A stretch of DNA of 64,000 nt, from contig CAMJRX010000001.1 in NCBI GenBank assembly GCA_946408355.1, positions 1 through 64,000 on the forward strand. The letters are read 5' to 3'. Origin of the DNA: an uncultured Selenomonadales bacterium. GTDB lineage: Bacteria > Bacillota > Negativicutes > Selenomonadales > Selenomonadaceae. Shown here piece after piece: positions 1 through 11,685 of this stretch (position 1 is the first letter of the stretch; each line of letters begins with the position of its first letter). The position numbers and the translations under genes are program-made. The notes below the pieces were generated by a model, which did not search any database, was not told the origin of the DNA, and worked only from the letters and a program-made list of their open reading frames with translations.

Positions 1-168
1 TCGTCTCTTTTTCCTCGCGCGAATTGGGTTCGTAGCCAAGATAACTTTCCATTTCGCCATTAAGCATAGCCTCAAACATCGGTCCGAAGACTTCTTTTAG
101 AGCCGCTTGCATTTCGGCGACACTTTGGGGCTTGTACTGGGCGATAATGGCTTGAGCAATTCTCCGAC
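1..168 (-). pseudogene. N-terminal part of an IS256-family (mutator) transposase, cut by the window edge; 5' end apparently lacks a normal start
   Basis: The minus strand reads RRIAQAIIAQYKPQSVAEMQAALKEVFGPMFEAMLNGEMESYLGYEPNSREEKET, typical of the IS256-family N-terminus. An in-frame TGA lies just upstream and no ATG precedes the conserved segment. Confidence 0.6.
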
Positions 169-512
169 TGTGTCAGCGATTTTGTGTAAATAGCAAACCG
201 CCTAGAAACACCAACTTTTTCTAAGATTATGAAAGATGAAATTCGTCGTCGGAGAAACGCTCTGTTACGCGTTGTCTCTTCTTTCAAGTCACTCGAAAGA
301 TTGTTCTTTGAAAGAATGGCGTCAAATCAACGATTCTAATTACACAAAACTCCTGACACTGCCGATAAAACAGTATTTTTTCTCGCTCGTTTATGCTAAG
401 ATGTTTGTAATTCATTGTTCATCCTGCCTTTTTTGGTATGGTTACAAACATTTTAGCAGGAAACTATGAGTTTTTTATTTGTTGCACTTGGATTGTATAT
501 TCACGAAAATAA

Positions 513-550
513 AAAGCCGAGAGCGATTAAGCCCTCGACTTTTTTTGTTG
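513..550 (-). terminator. Intrinsic terminator downstream of glpF (hairpin symmetric, possibly bidirectional)
   Basis: GTCGAGGGC-TTAATC-GCTCTCGGC hairpin flanked by T/A runs. Confidence 0.75.
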
Positions 551-564
551 CTAAGAAAATATTT

Positions 565-1290
565 TCAGATTGCGCCACCTGCAGACGCGACAATATAAGC
601 TACCGCTGCACCGACAAACGGACCAGCAATCGGAACCCAAGCATAGCCCCAATCGGAACCGCCTTTACCGGCAATCGGTAGAATAGCATGAGCAATACGC
701 GGACCTAAATCACGAGCAGGATTCATTGCATAGCCCGTAGGACCACCGAGCGACAAGCCCAAAGCAACAATCAAAATGCCAACCATATAAGGACCGTAGC
801 CAGGAACGAGTTGACCAACAGGTTTGCCGAAAATCATCCAGATAACAAACATAAGGAAGAAAGTCGCAATAGCTTCGCACAAGAAGTTAGCAATAGGGCT
901 ACGAATAGCAGGACCCGTTGCAAAGACGCCGAGTTTAGCGGCAGGGTCTTCCGTCTTTTCCCAGTGCGGAAGGTATGCTAACCAAACGATAGCTGCTCCG
1001 AGAATTGCCCCGACGAGTTGCGCGGCAGAAGTCGCTAAAAATTGTGTAGGAGTATAAATGCCGACCATAGTTTTGGCGAGCGTGACGGCAGGATTTAAAT
1101 CGCCTTGAGGAGCACCGAGCGTAATCGCAGTGAAAACGCCCAACGTAACTGCAAATCCCCAGCCTAAAGCTATGCAAACCCAGCCGGCACCTTGTCCTTT
1201 GGAGTTCGTCAACGTCATATTCGCGCAGACGCCGCAACCAAAGACGATAAGCACCATTGTTCCCATAAATTCGCCGAATAAATTATCCAT
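565..1290 (-). CDS. glpF: Glycerol uptake facilitator (MIP/aquaporin family)
   Basis: NPAVT and NPARD NPA boxes; adjacent to glpK. Confidence 0.95.
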   Translation of the reverse strand: MDNLFGEFMGTMVLIVFGCGVCANMTLTNSKGQGAGWVCIALGWGFAVTLGVFTAITLGAPQGDLNPAVTLAKTMVGIYTPTQFLATSAAQLVGAILGAAIVWLAYLPHWEKTEDPAAKLGVFATGPAIRSPIANFLCEAIATFFLMFVIWMIFGKPVGQLVPGYGPYMVGILIVALGLSLGGPTGYAMNPARDLGPRIAHAILPIAGKGGSDWGYAWVPIAGPFVGAAVAYIVASAGGAI

Positions 1291-1358
1291 GAATAATACC
1301 TCCTTAAGGGACGGGAGGCGAAAATTTCCCGTCCCAAAATGTTTCAGGCAAATAAATT

Positions 1359-2876
<1,518 letters not shown>

Positions 2877-2910
2877 TTAAAACAAATTAACCGGAAAAAT
2901 TTTCACCTCC

Positions 2911-4116
2911 TTAAGCATACGCCTTAGCAAGAATTTCAATCGGGTGGACAGGCTTAATATCGGTGCCGTGATGAATTTGCATTCGACAAGTACCGCAATC
3001 GCTGATAACTTTGTCGAAGTCTTTTTTCTTAATGCGCTCAAAAAGTTTTGCGCCAATCTTCATAGAAATTTCGTATTTATCTTTGCGGAAACCGTAATTG
3101 CCGGAAATGCCACAACAGCCTGCGTCAGCGAGATTAACTTTTGCTCCGGCTTCCTCTAAAATGTCCTGCGCGGGAAGTCCGATTGCTTGCGACTTTAAGT
3201 GGCAAGGTACGTGATACAAAAGTTTTTGACTAAGCGGCTTAAAGTTGTCGTTGAATTCGCCGCGCTCCTGCAAAATCTCCAAAAACTCAAAAGCGTCGTA
3301 AACATTCGTAGCCGCCTCGTGGAATTGTTCTTCGCCAAAAAGTTCGTGATATTCTTCTTTAAGCATAAGCGAACAGCTCGTACACGGCGTAACGACGGGA
3401 ATACCTTTTTTCTTCCAGTCAAGAATTCGGGCAACGTTATTATCTGCGTGCTGTCTAGCCTCGTCAAGAAAGCCCATGACGACCAACGGCGAACCACAAC
3501 AGTTAAAGCCCTTGTCGATTAAAACTTCGTAGCCGTTAGCGTTCATGACTTTAACAAAAGCCTCGCCGACTTGCGGTTCGTTGTCGTTAATAAAACAGCC
3601 CGTGAACATGACAATTTTTTTGCCGCTTGCAGTTTGTTTGATTCGCGGAAAATAATCTTTAAACGAAGTCGACGCATAAGCGGGCATATTGCGTTCACCG
3701 GCAATCCCCAACGCGCTAAATACACCTAAAGTTTTACCAAGCCCCATGCCAATATTAGAGAACGTCGCACCAAAAGGAATTTTGCGAATCAATTTAGCCA
3801 TGCGCTCGCCGTGCGCTAACATATCTTCTGAGCGCAGGTGTCCATGCTTTTTGTAATATTCGGCGCGTTGCAACATGTTAAGCGTAGAAACTGCCACGCC
3901 CGAAGGACAAGCACGGTCGCAACTTTTGCAGTTGGAGCAGTAATTCAAACTTTCCTCAATGTCCTCTTGCGAAAAATGCATGCGTCCATGCGCCGGACCG
4001 ACGAGCTTAGGACCGCGATATTCTTTGACAGCCGCCATGACGGGACAATTCGCCATGCAGGACGTACACGAAAGACAGCGGTCACCCGTGAAAATTGCTT
4101 GAGTTTTGTCGCTCAT
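2911..4116 (-). CDS. glpC: Anaerobic glycerol-3-phosphate dehydrogenase subunit C (Fe-S, CCG domains)
   Basis: CLSCTSCMANCP and CSNCKSCDRACP ferredoxin motifs; C-terminal CCG motifs; gene order. Confidence 0.93.
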   Translation of the reverse strand: MSDKTQAIFTGDRCLSCTSCMANCPVMAAVKEYRGPKLVGPAHGRMHFSQEDIEESLNYCSNCKSCDRACPSGVAVSTLNMLQRAEYYKKHGHLRSEDMLAHGERMAKLIRKIPFGATFSNIGMGLGKTLGVFSALGIAGERNMPAYASTSFKDYFPRIKQTASGKKIVMFTGCFINDNEPQVGEAFVKVMNANGYEVLIDKGFNCCGSPLVVMGFLDEARQHADNNVARILDWKKKGIPVVTPCTSCSLMLKEEYHELFGEEQFHEAATNVYDAFEFLEILQERGEFNDNFKPLSQKLLYHVPCHLKSQAIGLPAQDILEEAGAKVNLADAGCCGISGNYGFRKDKYEISMKIGAKLFERIKKKDFDKVISDCGTCRMQIHHGTDIKPVHPIEILAKAYA

Positions 4117-4131
4117 TTCGTAAACCTCCCT

Positions 4132-5346
4132 TTAAATCGTCGCGGCTTTATACGCCGAAGAAATTGCAATGCCGCCCGCTGAACGTTCAAAAATTTTATC
4201 GCAACCGCCTAGATTCGCGCCGACCACATGCAGATTGTCATAAAGGATTTTGCCGTTCTCGTCAGCGGGGTTTAAATTATCGTTCGTAAGAATTCCCGTC
4301 ATCGAAAAGCCCTGCGGTTTATCGCTGAAAAGATTTTTATTGCTCCAATTTTCCGCGCCCGTCGGGAAGAAAACCGGAATGTCAAAAATCGGTTCGACGG
4401 GATTATCAAAGTCGCGCATAGTTATTCCGCCGCTGTAAAAACCTCCCGTCGCCAGAATAACTTTTTTAGCACGGAAAATTTTTTCGCGGACAACATTTGC
4501 TACAACGACGCCCGTAACTTTTTTCCCTTCGACGACGCCACGCACAACTTTTGAGTTCTCGAAAACACGGACGCCGGATTTTTGTAGATATTTTATAAAA
4601 GCGCGTTGCAAACGAATTCCAGGTGGCGAGGGCGGTAAACAAGTCGTCTCGATAACTTCTGCGCGGATTTGAGTTGTAATAACGGAGCGCGAAAAATTCC
4701 CCATAACGCCCAAAATCGGCGGAATTATAATCGCGTCGTCGTCAGCGGCTTTTAATGATTTTAATTCATTAGCAAGCTGTTGCTCGTTGTCAGTCAGAAG
4801 TTGCGCGGCATCCATACAAGTAATATCGCGCCCGCCCAAAAGTTTCAGGTCAATTTTGGCAACGTCGAAAGTTTTATCGGGGAAATATTTCTTAAGATTA
4901 TTGGCAATCATCGCCGCGTAAAAATCTTTCAAGCCCTTAATCTCGACGACGAAAATTTTTTTCTTATTAACAAGATTGCTGGCGTCCATAGATTCGGGAA
5001 CGAGGCAAGAATATTTCAGCGTGCCAACAGCCGTAACGACGGGAATTTGAGCACTTAATCTGCCAACGTAGGGAAGATTGGCCTGCGCGGCAACGTCGCA
5101 GAAAAATTTCGCCGCTGAATCAATAGCTTTAAGCCCGATTTTTTTATAGGGGTGATGAGCGGGCAAATTTTTAATCGCGGCATCGGGAGCTTTAGCGTTT
5201 ATAATATCAATCGTGCCACTCATCAACGGCAGAGAACCAGAGCCATAAGTCAGCAACATAACTTTTTGTTGGTGATTAGCCGCAACAGCCGCCGCCATAA
5301 ATCCTGCAAGCCCGCCGCCAATTACAATAACATCAGAAATTTTCAT
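4132..5346 (-). CDS. glpB: Anaerobic glycerol-3-phosphate dehydrogenase subunit B
   Basis: MKISDVIVIGGGLAGFMAA FAD-binding start; located between glpA and glpC. Confidence 0.92.
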   Translation of the reverse strand: MKISDVIVIGGGLAGFMAAAVAANHQQKVMLLTYGSGSLPLMSGTIDIINAKAPDAAIKNLPAHHPYKKIGLKAIDSAAKFFCDVAAQANLPYVGRLSAQIPVVTAVGTLKYSCLVPESMDASNLVNKKKIFVVEIKGLKDFYAAMIANNLKKYFPDKTFDVAKIDLKLLGGRDITCMDAAQLLTDNEQQLANELKSLKAADDDAIIIPPILGVMGNFSRSVITTQIRAEVIETTCLPPSPPGIRLQRAFIKYLQKSGVRVFENSKVVRGVVEGKKVTGVVVANVVREKIFRAKKVILATGGFYSGGITMRDFDNPVEPIFDIPVFFPTGAENWSNKNLFSDKPQGFSMTGILTNDNLNPADENGKILYDNLHVVGANLGGCDKIFERSAGGIAISSAYKAATI

Positions 5347-6956
5347 TGCGGCGCACCTCCTCCAACGTTCATTGAAAGTTCGTAGATTGAGCGCGTCATT
5401 TCCGTTTCGCGTAATGTCCTGCCCAAAAGCACGGGGCGAATTCCTTTCCAACGTCCTTGCAAAAATTCTTTCATGCGAGTTAAGGAATCTTTAGCAGTTG
5501 ATTCGACGCCCATATCAGCGAAGACAGCCGCCGCCCTCAATGCGCAGAAATTACCTTGACAAGTGCCCATACCAATTCGCGTCCGGCGTCTAACGTCGTT
5601 GACAATAAAGCTGGTGTCGTCTTTGCAAATTTCCTCGACTTCAGCGCGTGTAACGTTTTCGCATTCGCAAACTAATTCGCGGCTTTCGGGGTCACCTTCC
5701 AGACGCTCAACGACTTTTTTAAATCTGTCGACGCCTAAACGAGTTGCCGCAAGGTTGACGCCGTAAGACGGGAAAAACTTTTTAGCGCGGTCTTTATCGT
5801 TTTGTGAAACTTCCTCGACAAGCGGTTCTTCAGCCGTACGACAAGCAGTTTTATTGTTAAGCTTAGCGCAGATTTGGTCGCACATTTTTTCCGCCATAAG
5901 CCGATAAGTAGTGAACTTGCCGCCGACGATTGTAAAGAAACCTTTTAAGCCGTCATTAGCATGGTCAACGATTGCAAAGCCACGCGAGGCACTACGTCCA
6001 ACTGCGCCGCCCGGCGGAATGTAAAGCGGTCTGGAGCCTGCAAACGTCCTTAAAATTCTAAAGTCGCGCAAGTCCTCAAAAGTTTCCTCGCCGATTTTTA
6101 AAAGGCTCTCAACTTCCTCGCGTGAAGTGCTCGTATCTTCAGGGTCGGGCACGCTCATTGACGACGTACCTAAAATTGTTATCGAACCGTGCGGAACAAA
6201 AATATCGCCGTCGGAAGATTTATGCAAACGATTGACGACATGATTAACTATTCGCTGATTGAAGGCAATCAAAGTTCCCTTGTCCGGTTGAACGCCGATT
6301 TCGACGCCCGCCAATTTGCCGACAAAGCCAGCCCAGCCGCCCGCCGCATTAACCGCAATATCACAGCCAATTTCGTATTCTTCGCCGGTAAATTGGTCGC
6401 GAACTTTAACGCCGCGCAGTTCTCCGTTCACCGTATCAAAGCCGATAACTTCCGTGTAAGTTTTGAGTTGCCCGCCGTAACGTTTCGACGAATCAATAAG
6501 TTGCCACGCCATACGAAAACCATCGACTGCCGCGTCGGGAACAAGATACGCGCTTTTAACGTGTTTGCGCGAAAGTCTCGGCTCCAATTTAAAAGCTTCT
6601 TCCAAAGTTATGGGCGTCGCCTCAATTCCACTGTCAGCGCAACCTTTAACCCAAAGTTCCTCGTAAGCCTCATCGTCAATATCAAGGCGTGTGAACATAC
6701 CGCCGCAAGGCTCGACGCACGACTTACCGATTTTGCGCATGATTTGGTTTTCGATAATGCACTCTTTAGCCGCTTCCTGGTCTTTAACGGCATAACGTCC
6801 GCCGCTGTGTAAAAGTCCATGATAGCGCGAGCTTGCACCGTTAACCAAATCATTTTTCTCGACGAGCAGAGCTTTGACGCCGCGCATAGATAAATCGCGC
6901 AAAATTCCCAGCCCCGTTGCTCCGCCGCCGATTACAACGACCGTAGTTTTTTCCAT
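5343..6956 (-). CDS. glpA: Anaerobic glycerol-3-phosphate dehydrogenase subunit A
   Basis: MEKTTVVVIGGGATGLGILRDLSMRG; DAO domain and C-terminal [2Fe-2S] BFD-like CECE...GTCQGNFC; overlaps glpB by 4 bp. Confidence 0.95.
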   Translation of the reverse strand: MEKTTVVVIGGGATGLGILRDLSMRGVKALLVEKNDLVNGASSRYHGLLHSGGRYAVKDQEAAKECIIENQIMRKIGKSCVEPCGGMFTRLDIDDEAYEELWVKGCADSGIEATPITLEEAFKLEPRLSRKHVKSAYLVPDAAVDGFRMAWQLIDSSKRYGGQLKTYTEVIGFDTVNGELRGVKVRDQFTGEEYEIGCDIAVNAAGGWAGFVGKLAGVEIGVQPDKGTLIAFNQRIVNHVVNRLHKSSDGDIFVPHGSITILGTSSMSVPDPEDTSTSREEVESLLKIGEETFEDLRDFRILRTFAGSRPLYIPPGGAVGRSASRGFAIVDHANDGLKGFFTIVGGKFTTYRLMAEKMCDQICAKLNNKTACRTAEEPLVEEVSQNDKDRAKKFFPSYGVNLAATRLGVDRFKKVVERLEGDPESRELVCECENVTRAEVEEICKDDTSFIVNDVRRRTRIGMGTCQGNFCALRAAAVFADMGVESTAKDSLTRMKEFLQGRWKGIRPVLLGRTLRETEMTRSIYELSMNVGGGAPQ

Positions 6957-7103
6957 ACTGCTCACCTGCTTTGCTGTAACTCTCCTGAAAATTTTATGTA
7001 AAATTTTATACCACATTTGAATTTAGGTCAACCATTTGCGGAAAATTTTTCTGAAAATTTTTCGGCGCATAAAAAATCCCCGCTGATTGCAGGGAAAAAT
7101 TTT

Positions 7104-7292
7104 TCAGTCTTTAAATATCTTGCTTGAAATGAGTTGCCCTACCACGACGCCAGCCAACGCCGCCACTAATGAACTCCAACCGCCGCGATAAAAACACCAA
7201 ATTACAATCGGCAAACAGATTATCGTAGAAAATATAATTCGGAACTTTCGCCTGCCAACTCTGTCGCGAATTCGCCTTAAAAACTTCTTCAT
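7104..7292 (-). CDS. Small basic membrane protein of unknown function
   Basis: MKKFLRRIRDRVGRRKFRIIFSTIICLPIVIW... with two hydrophobic segments; AGGAG upstream of ATG. Confidence 0.55.
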   Translation of the reverse strand: MKKFLRRIRDRVGRRKFRIIFSTIICLPIVIWCFYRGGWSSLVAALAGVVVGQLISSKIFKD

Positions 7293-7373
7293 GCTAAACT
7301 CCTTTATACGTCGCAAAAACTTTATCGTCGAACAAAGTATAACAAATTATGCGTTAAACGTCGATAAAAATTT

Positions 7374-7402
7374 TTGACAATTAGGCGTAGGGAAAATATA
7401 AT
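7374..7402 (+). promoter_or_regulatory. Consensus sigma-70/sigma-A promoter for the substrate-binding protein array
   Basis: TTGACA-17 nt-TATAAT, about 45 nt upstream of the ATG at 7447. Confidence 0.85.
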
Positions 7403-7446
7403 GCGATTGGTTAGACGGCTACTTTTTAATAAGAGAGGTTTTGCGT

Positions 7447-8250
7447 ATGAAAAAAGTTTTATTGCCGTTTCTGCTGATGATTTTTTTTATTAGTTGTTGT
7501 GGTTGCGGGCAAAATTCACATGACATTAACAATCCCAAATATGCAGGTAAACTTATAATCGGAATAGATGACGAATACGCGCCCTTTGGTTTCAGAGATA
7601 AAAACGGCGAACTCGTCGGCTTTGATATTGATTTGGCTAAAGAGGCGGCAAAACGTATGGGCGTTAAACTGGAATTCAAACCTATTGGCTGGAATAACAA
7701 GGAAAATGAATTGGATTCCGGCAATGTCGATATGATTTGGAACGGAATGGATATTACGCCCGAACGTCAAGCGCGTATCCTCTACACCAAGCCTTACATG
7801 AGCAACCGCCAAATTCTTCTGGCTAAAAAAAGTGCTGGTTTTAAACTTAACTCCGAAAACGACTTGGCGAATAAAATCGTCGGGACGCAAGCCGGCTCCA
7901 CCGCCGAAACTTACATTGACGGAAATAAAACTCTCCTAAATAGTTTCAAGGACTTTAAAACTTATCCTACGTTTAAGCAGGCATTTACCGCTTTGACGGA
8001 CGAAAAAGTTGACGTGCTGATTATTGACGAATTGGTTGGACGTTACGAGCTTAGCATAATTCCGCGCAAGTTTGAAGTAATTGATATTACAATCGGTCCT
8101 GTTACGCAACTGGGAATTGGTTTTCGCAAAAGCGATGTTGAGTTGCGCGATAGAGTTCAAAAAGTTTTCGACGAAATGATTGCTGACGGCACGACCAAAA
8201 AAATTTCCGAGCATTGGTTCCAAGCCGACTTGATTACTCATAAAAAATAA
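7447..8250 (+). CDS. Amino-acid ABC transporter substrate-binding lipoprotein (family 3), copy 1
   Basis: Signal/lipobox-like ISCCGCG, DDEYAPFGFRDKNGELVGFDIDLAKEAAKRMG SBP_bac_3 signature. Confidence 0.92.
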   Translation: MKKVLLPFLLMIFFISCCGCGQNSHDINNPKYAGKLIIGIDDEYAPFGFRDKNGELVGFDIDLAKEAAKRMGVKLEFKPIGWNNKENELDSGNVDMIWNGMDITPERQARILYTKPYMSNRQILLAKKSAGFKLNSENDLANKIVGTQAGSTAETYIDGNKTLLNSFKDFKTYPTFKQAFTALTDEKVDVLIIDELVGRYELSIIPRKFEVIDITIGPVTQLGIGFRKSDVELRDRVQKVFDEMIADGTTKKISEHWFQADLITHKK

Positions 8251-8273
8251 TTTTTAATAGGAGGATTTGGGGC

Positions 8274-9068
8274 ATGAAAAAATTTTTTCTGCTATTGCTG
8301 GTGATTTTTTTGATTAGCGGCTGTGGACAGGATTCAAACAATGTCAACAATCCGAAATATAAAGGCACACTTGTAATTGGGCTTGATGACGAATACGCGC
8401 CCTTTGGTTTCAGGGATAAAAACGGCGAACTCGTCGGCTTTGACATTGACCTTGCTAAAGAAGCGGCAAAACGTATGGGCGTTAAATTTGACTTCAAACC
8501 CATTGACTGGAATAATAAAGAAAATGAATTGGATTCCGGCAAAATCGATATTATCTGGAATGGGCTAGACATTACGCCCGAACGTCAAGAACGTATTCTC
8601 TACAGCAAGCCTTACATGGACAATCGCCAAATTCTTCTCGCCAAAAAGAGCGCGGACTTTAATTTTACTTCCGAAAACGATTTGGCGGGAAAAATCGTCG
8701 GGACGCAAGCCGGCTCAAATTCCGAAACTTACGTTGACGAAAATAAAACTCTCCTGAACAGCTTTAAGGATTTTAAAACTTATGCCACGTTTAAGCAGGC
8801 ATTTGCTGACTTGTCGGACGGGAAAGTTGACGTGCTGATTGTCGACGAGTTGGCGGCGCATTACGAGCTTAGCAAAATCCCGCGCAAGTTCGAGATAAGC
8901 GAGGTGACAATCGGACCCGTTACGCAACTGGGAATTGGTTTTCGCAAGAGTGATGTTGAGTTGCGCGACAGAGTTCAAAAAGTTTTCGACGAAATGATTG
9001 CTGACGGTACGACTAAAAAAATTTCCGAGCAATGGTTTCAAGCTGATTTGATTACGCATAAGAAGTAA
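8274..9068 (+). CDS. Amino-acid ABC transporter substrate-binding lipoprotein, copy 2
   Basis: Lipobox LISGCG; near-identical to copy 1. Confidence 0.92.
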   Translation: MKKFFLLLLVIFLISGCGQDSNNVNNPKYKGTLVIGLDDEYAPFGFRDKNGELVGFDIDLAKEAAKRMGVKFDFKPIDWNNKENELDSGKIDIIWNGLDITPERQERILYSKPYMDNRQILLAKKSADFNFTSENDLAGKIVGTQAGSNSETYVDENKTLLNSFKDFKTYATFKQAFADLSDGKVDVLIVDELAAHYELSKIPRKFEISEVTIGPVTQLGIGFRKSDVELRDRVQKVFDEMIADGTTKKISEQWFQADLITHKK

Positions 9069-9092
9069 ATTTTTATTAAGAGGATTTTAGTT

Positions 9093-9887
9093 ATGAAAAA
9101 GATTTTTTTTCTACTTATAATAATTTTTCTGATGACCGGTTGCGGCGGTGAAAAGAATTCTAACGACGCCAAAAGCCCTAAGCATAGCCGCATAATTACA
9201 GTTGGTTTCGACGAATTCGCGCCAATGGGATTCACAGAAAACGGCGAAGTTGTTGGTTTTGACATTGACCTCGCTAAAGAGGCGGCAAAACGTATGGGGG
9301 TGACGTTTGAATTCAAGCCTATTGATTGGGGCAACAAAGAAAGCGAATTAGATTCTGGTAATGTCGATATGATTTGGAACGGGCTTAGCATGCTTGAAGA
9401 TCGCAAAGAGCACATGACTTTCAGCAAGCCTTACATGGACAACCGCCAAATTATTTTAGTTGCAAAAGACAATCCGCAAGAAATTCATTCTGTGGGCGAC
9501 TTAACAGGAAAAATCGTAGCCGCGCAGGCCGGTTCCACTTCCGAAAATTATATCAACGAAGACGAATACTTAAGAAATAGTTTTGCTAAGTTCAAGACTT
9601 ATCGCAGTATCAACGAGGGATTCAAGAGTTTAAGCAAAGGAGAAATTGACGCGCTGATTACCGACGAGATTGCGGCGCGCTACGAAATAAATAAAAATCC
9701 CGACGCATTTAAAATTGTAGAGGATACGATAGGTCCCGTTGCTCAATTTGGTATTGGTTTTCGCAAAGGCAATACCGAGTTGCGCGATAAAGTTCAACAA
9801 GTTTTCGACAGTATGGTTAAAGACGGTACCGCCAAAAAAATTTCCGAGCAATGGTTCGGTGCCGACTTAATTAAATCAAGCAGGTAA
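9093..9887 (+). CDS. Amino-acid ABC transporter substrate-binding lipoprotein, copy 3
   Basis: Lipobox LMTGCG; FDIDLAKEAAKRMG motif. Confidence 0.92.
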   Translation: MKKIFFLLIIIFLMTGCGGEKNSNDAKSPKHSRIITVGFDEFAPMGFTENGEVVGFDIDLAKEAAKRMGVTFEFKPIDWGNKESELDSGNVDMIWNGLSMLEDRKEHMTFSKPYMDNRQIILVAKDNPQEIHSVGDLTGKIVAAQAGSTSENYINEDEYLRNSFAKFKTYRSINEGFKSLSKGEIDALITDEIAARYEINKNPDAFKIVEDTIGPVAQFGIGFRKGNTELRDKVQQVFDSMVKDGTAKKISEQWFGADLIKSSR

Positions 9888-9910
9888 ATCTTATAGAAAG
9901 GAAATTAATT

Positions 9911-10690
9911 GTGAGGAACATTTTAATTGCAACTCTGCTTTTGTTGACGATGATATTCACGAGTTGCGGCGGCGACCCCAATAAAATAACAAAAATTACA
10001 ATCGGTGTTGACGACGAATTCGCGCCAATATGTTTCTACAATGAGCGGAATAAACTTGTAGGTTTTGATGTCGACCTCGCCAAAGAGGCGGCGAATCGCA
10101 TGGGCGTTGATGTAGAATTCAAGTCCATTGATTGGGATAACAAAAAAACGGAAATTATATCTGGCAACATTGATATGATTTGGAACGGGCTAGACATAAC
10201 CGAAGAGCGCAAAGAGTATATGATTTTTACTAAGCCTTACATGATTGACCGTCAAGTTCTTTTGGTTAGGCGGGGCGAGGGTCTTGATATTCATTCTGAA
10301 GTTGACCTCGCGGGAAAAATTGTTGGCGTACAAGCCGGCTCCACTTCGGACGATTATCTTAGTCAAGATGAAAAACTTATCAACAGCTTTAAAGAGTACA
10401 AGACTTACGGAAATTTTATAGAGGTTACTTCAGCTTTACGAAACAAGGAAATTGATGTGCTTGTCTGCGACGAACTTATCGCCCGCTATGAGGCAAATAA
10501 AACTCCCAAACAACTTGAATTGCTCAACGTAAAAATCGGTTCTGTTGCTGAAATGGCAGTTGGTTTCCGCAAAGATAATGTTGAGTTGCGCGATAAAGTT
10601 CAAGCGACCTTCGACGAAATGGTTAAGGATGGCACCGCAAGAAAAATTTCCGAGAAATGGTTTCAAGCCGACGTTATCGAAAAGAGATGA
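9911..10690 (+). CDS. Amino-acid ABC transporter substrate-binding lipoprotein, copy 4 (GTG start)
   Basis: Lipobox IFTSCG; FDVDLAKEAANRMG motif. Confidence 0.9.
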   Translation: MRNILIATLLLLTMIFTSCGGDPNKITKITIGVDDEFAPICFYNERNKLVGFDVDLAKEAANRMGVDVEFKSIDWDNKKTEIISGNIDMIWNGLDITEERKEYMIFTKPYMIDRQVLLVRRGEGLDIHSEVDLAGKIVGVQAGSTSDDYLSQDEKLINSFKEYKTYGNFIEVTSALRNKEIDVLVCDELIARYEANKTPKQLELLNVKIGSVAEMAVGFRKDNVELRDKVQATFDEMVKDGTARKISEKWFQADVIEKR

Positions 10691-10735
10691 CGCTTCGGCT
10701 TTTCATTTAGTTTTCAAAAAAATTTAATGCCGCGC

Positions 10736-10764
10736 TTGCAATGCAATTATTAGTAAAGTATAAT
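10736..10764 (+). promoter_or_regulatory. Sigma-A-type promoter for copy 5 and the permease
   Basis: TTGCAA-17 nt-TATAAT about 45 nt before the ATG at 10809. Confidence 0.7.
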
Positions 10765-10808
10765 GCAACGCGGCTATTAATTTTTTAGCGAAAGGAAGTT
10801 TTGGAAGT

Positions 10809-11618
10809 ATGAAAAAAATTTTTATGGCGGCATTGCTCCTAGTGACGATGGTATTTGCTGGTTGCGGCGGCGGTGGAAATGAGCCTGCTAAGTCGGACGG
10901 CGACGCTAAGAAAATGGAAAAAATCGTAATCGGGCTTGACGACGAATACGCGCCGATGGGATTCAAGGACGAGCAAAATAAAATTATCGGTTTCGACGTT
11001 GACTTGGCAAAAGAGGCGGCAAAACGTCTTGGCTCTGAGGTTGAGTTCAAAGCAATCGACTGGAACAGCAAAGAAGCGGAGCTTAAATCGGGACGAATTG
11101 ACATTATCTGGAATGGACTCGACATTACGCCCGAACGCCAACAAAATATGCTTTTCAGCGATCCTTACATGGACAATCGCCAAATCGTTTTCGTGAAGAA
11201 GAGCAACGATCAGGGCATTAAGGCAGAGACTGACCTCGCGGGTAAAGTTGTTGGTACGCAAGCCGGCTCCACTGCCGAAACTTACATTGACGGCAACGTG
11301 GCACTCAAAGATAGCTTTAAAGAGTTTAAAACTTACGGCGACTATGTTAGCGCGTTTATGGACTTAGAGAACGGCAGAATTGACGCGCTTGTCTGCGACG
11401 AAATTGTCGGGCGTTATGCTATGAGTAAACAAGACGGCAAATTCGACGCGCTTGACGTGGCTGTTGGTCCTATTACTCAATTTGGCATTGCCTTCCGCAA
11501 AGAAGATAACGAACTGCGCGATAAAGTGCAGAAAGTTTTCGATGAAATGGTTAAGGACGGCGCGGCTAAGAAAATTTCCGAGCAATGGTTCCAAGCTGAT
11601 TTGGTTAAGAAAAAATAA
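10809..11618 (+). CDS. Amino-acid ABC transporter substrate-binding lipoprotein, copy 5
   Basis: Lipobox VFAGCG; FDVDLAKEAAKRLG motif. Confidence 0.92.
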   Translation: MKKIFMAALLLVTMVFAGCGGGGNEPAKSDGDAKKMEKIVIGLDDEYAPMGFKDEQNKIIGFDVDLAKEAAKRLGSEVEFKAIDWNSKEAELKSGRIDIIWNGLDITPERQQNMLFSDPYMDNRQIVFVKKSNDQGIKAETDLAGKVVGTQAGSTAETYIDGNVALKDSFKEFKTYGDYVSAFMDLENGRIDALVCDEIVGRYAMSKQDGKFDALDVAVGPITQFGIAFRKEDNELRDKVQKVFDEMVKDGAAKKISEQWFQADLVKKK

Positions 11619-11685
11619 TCGGCAGTTGCTGCTGAATTAAAAACAGTGACCGCCGTCGCGAGACGGGAGTTAGGGAATATCTGTT

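Noticed and set aside
1-470. Complete insertion sequence at the left edge
   Set aside because: Only the transposase N-terminus is inside the window and I could not identify terminal inverted repeats or target duplications.
6189-6812. 207-aa + strand ORF opposite glpA
   Set aside because: Antisense shadow of a clearly conserved glpA; no start context or recognisable domain.
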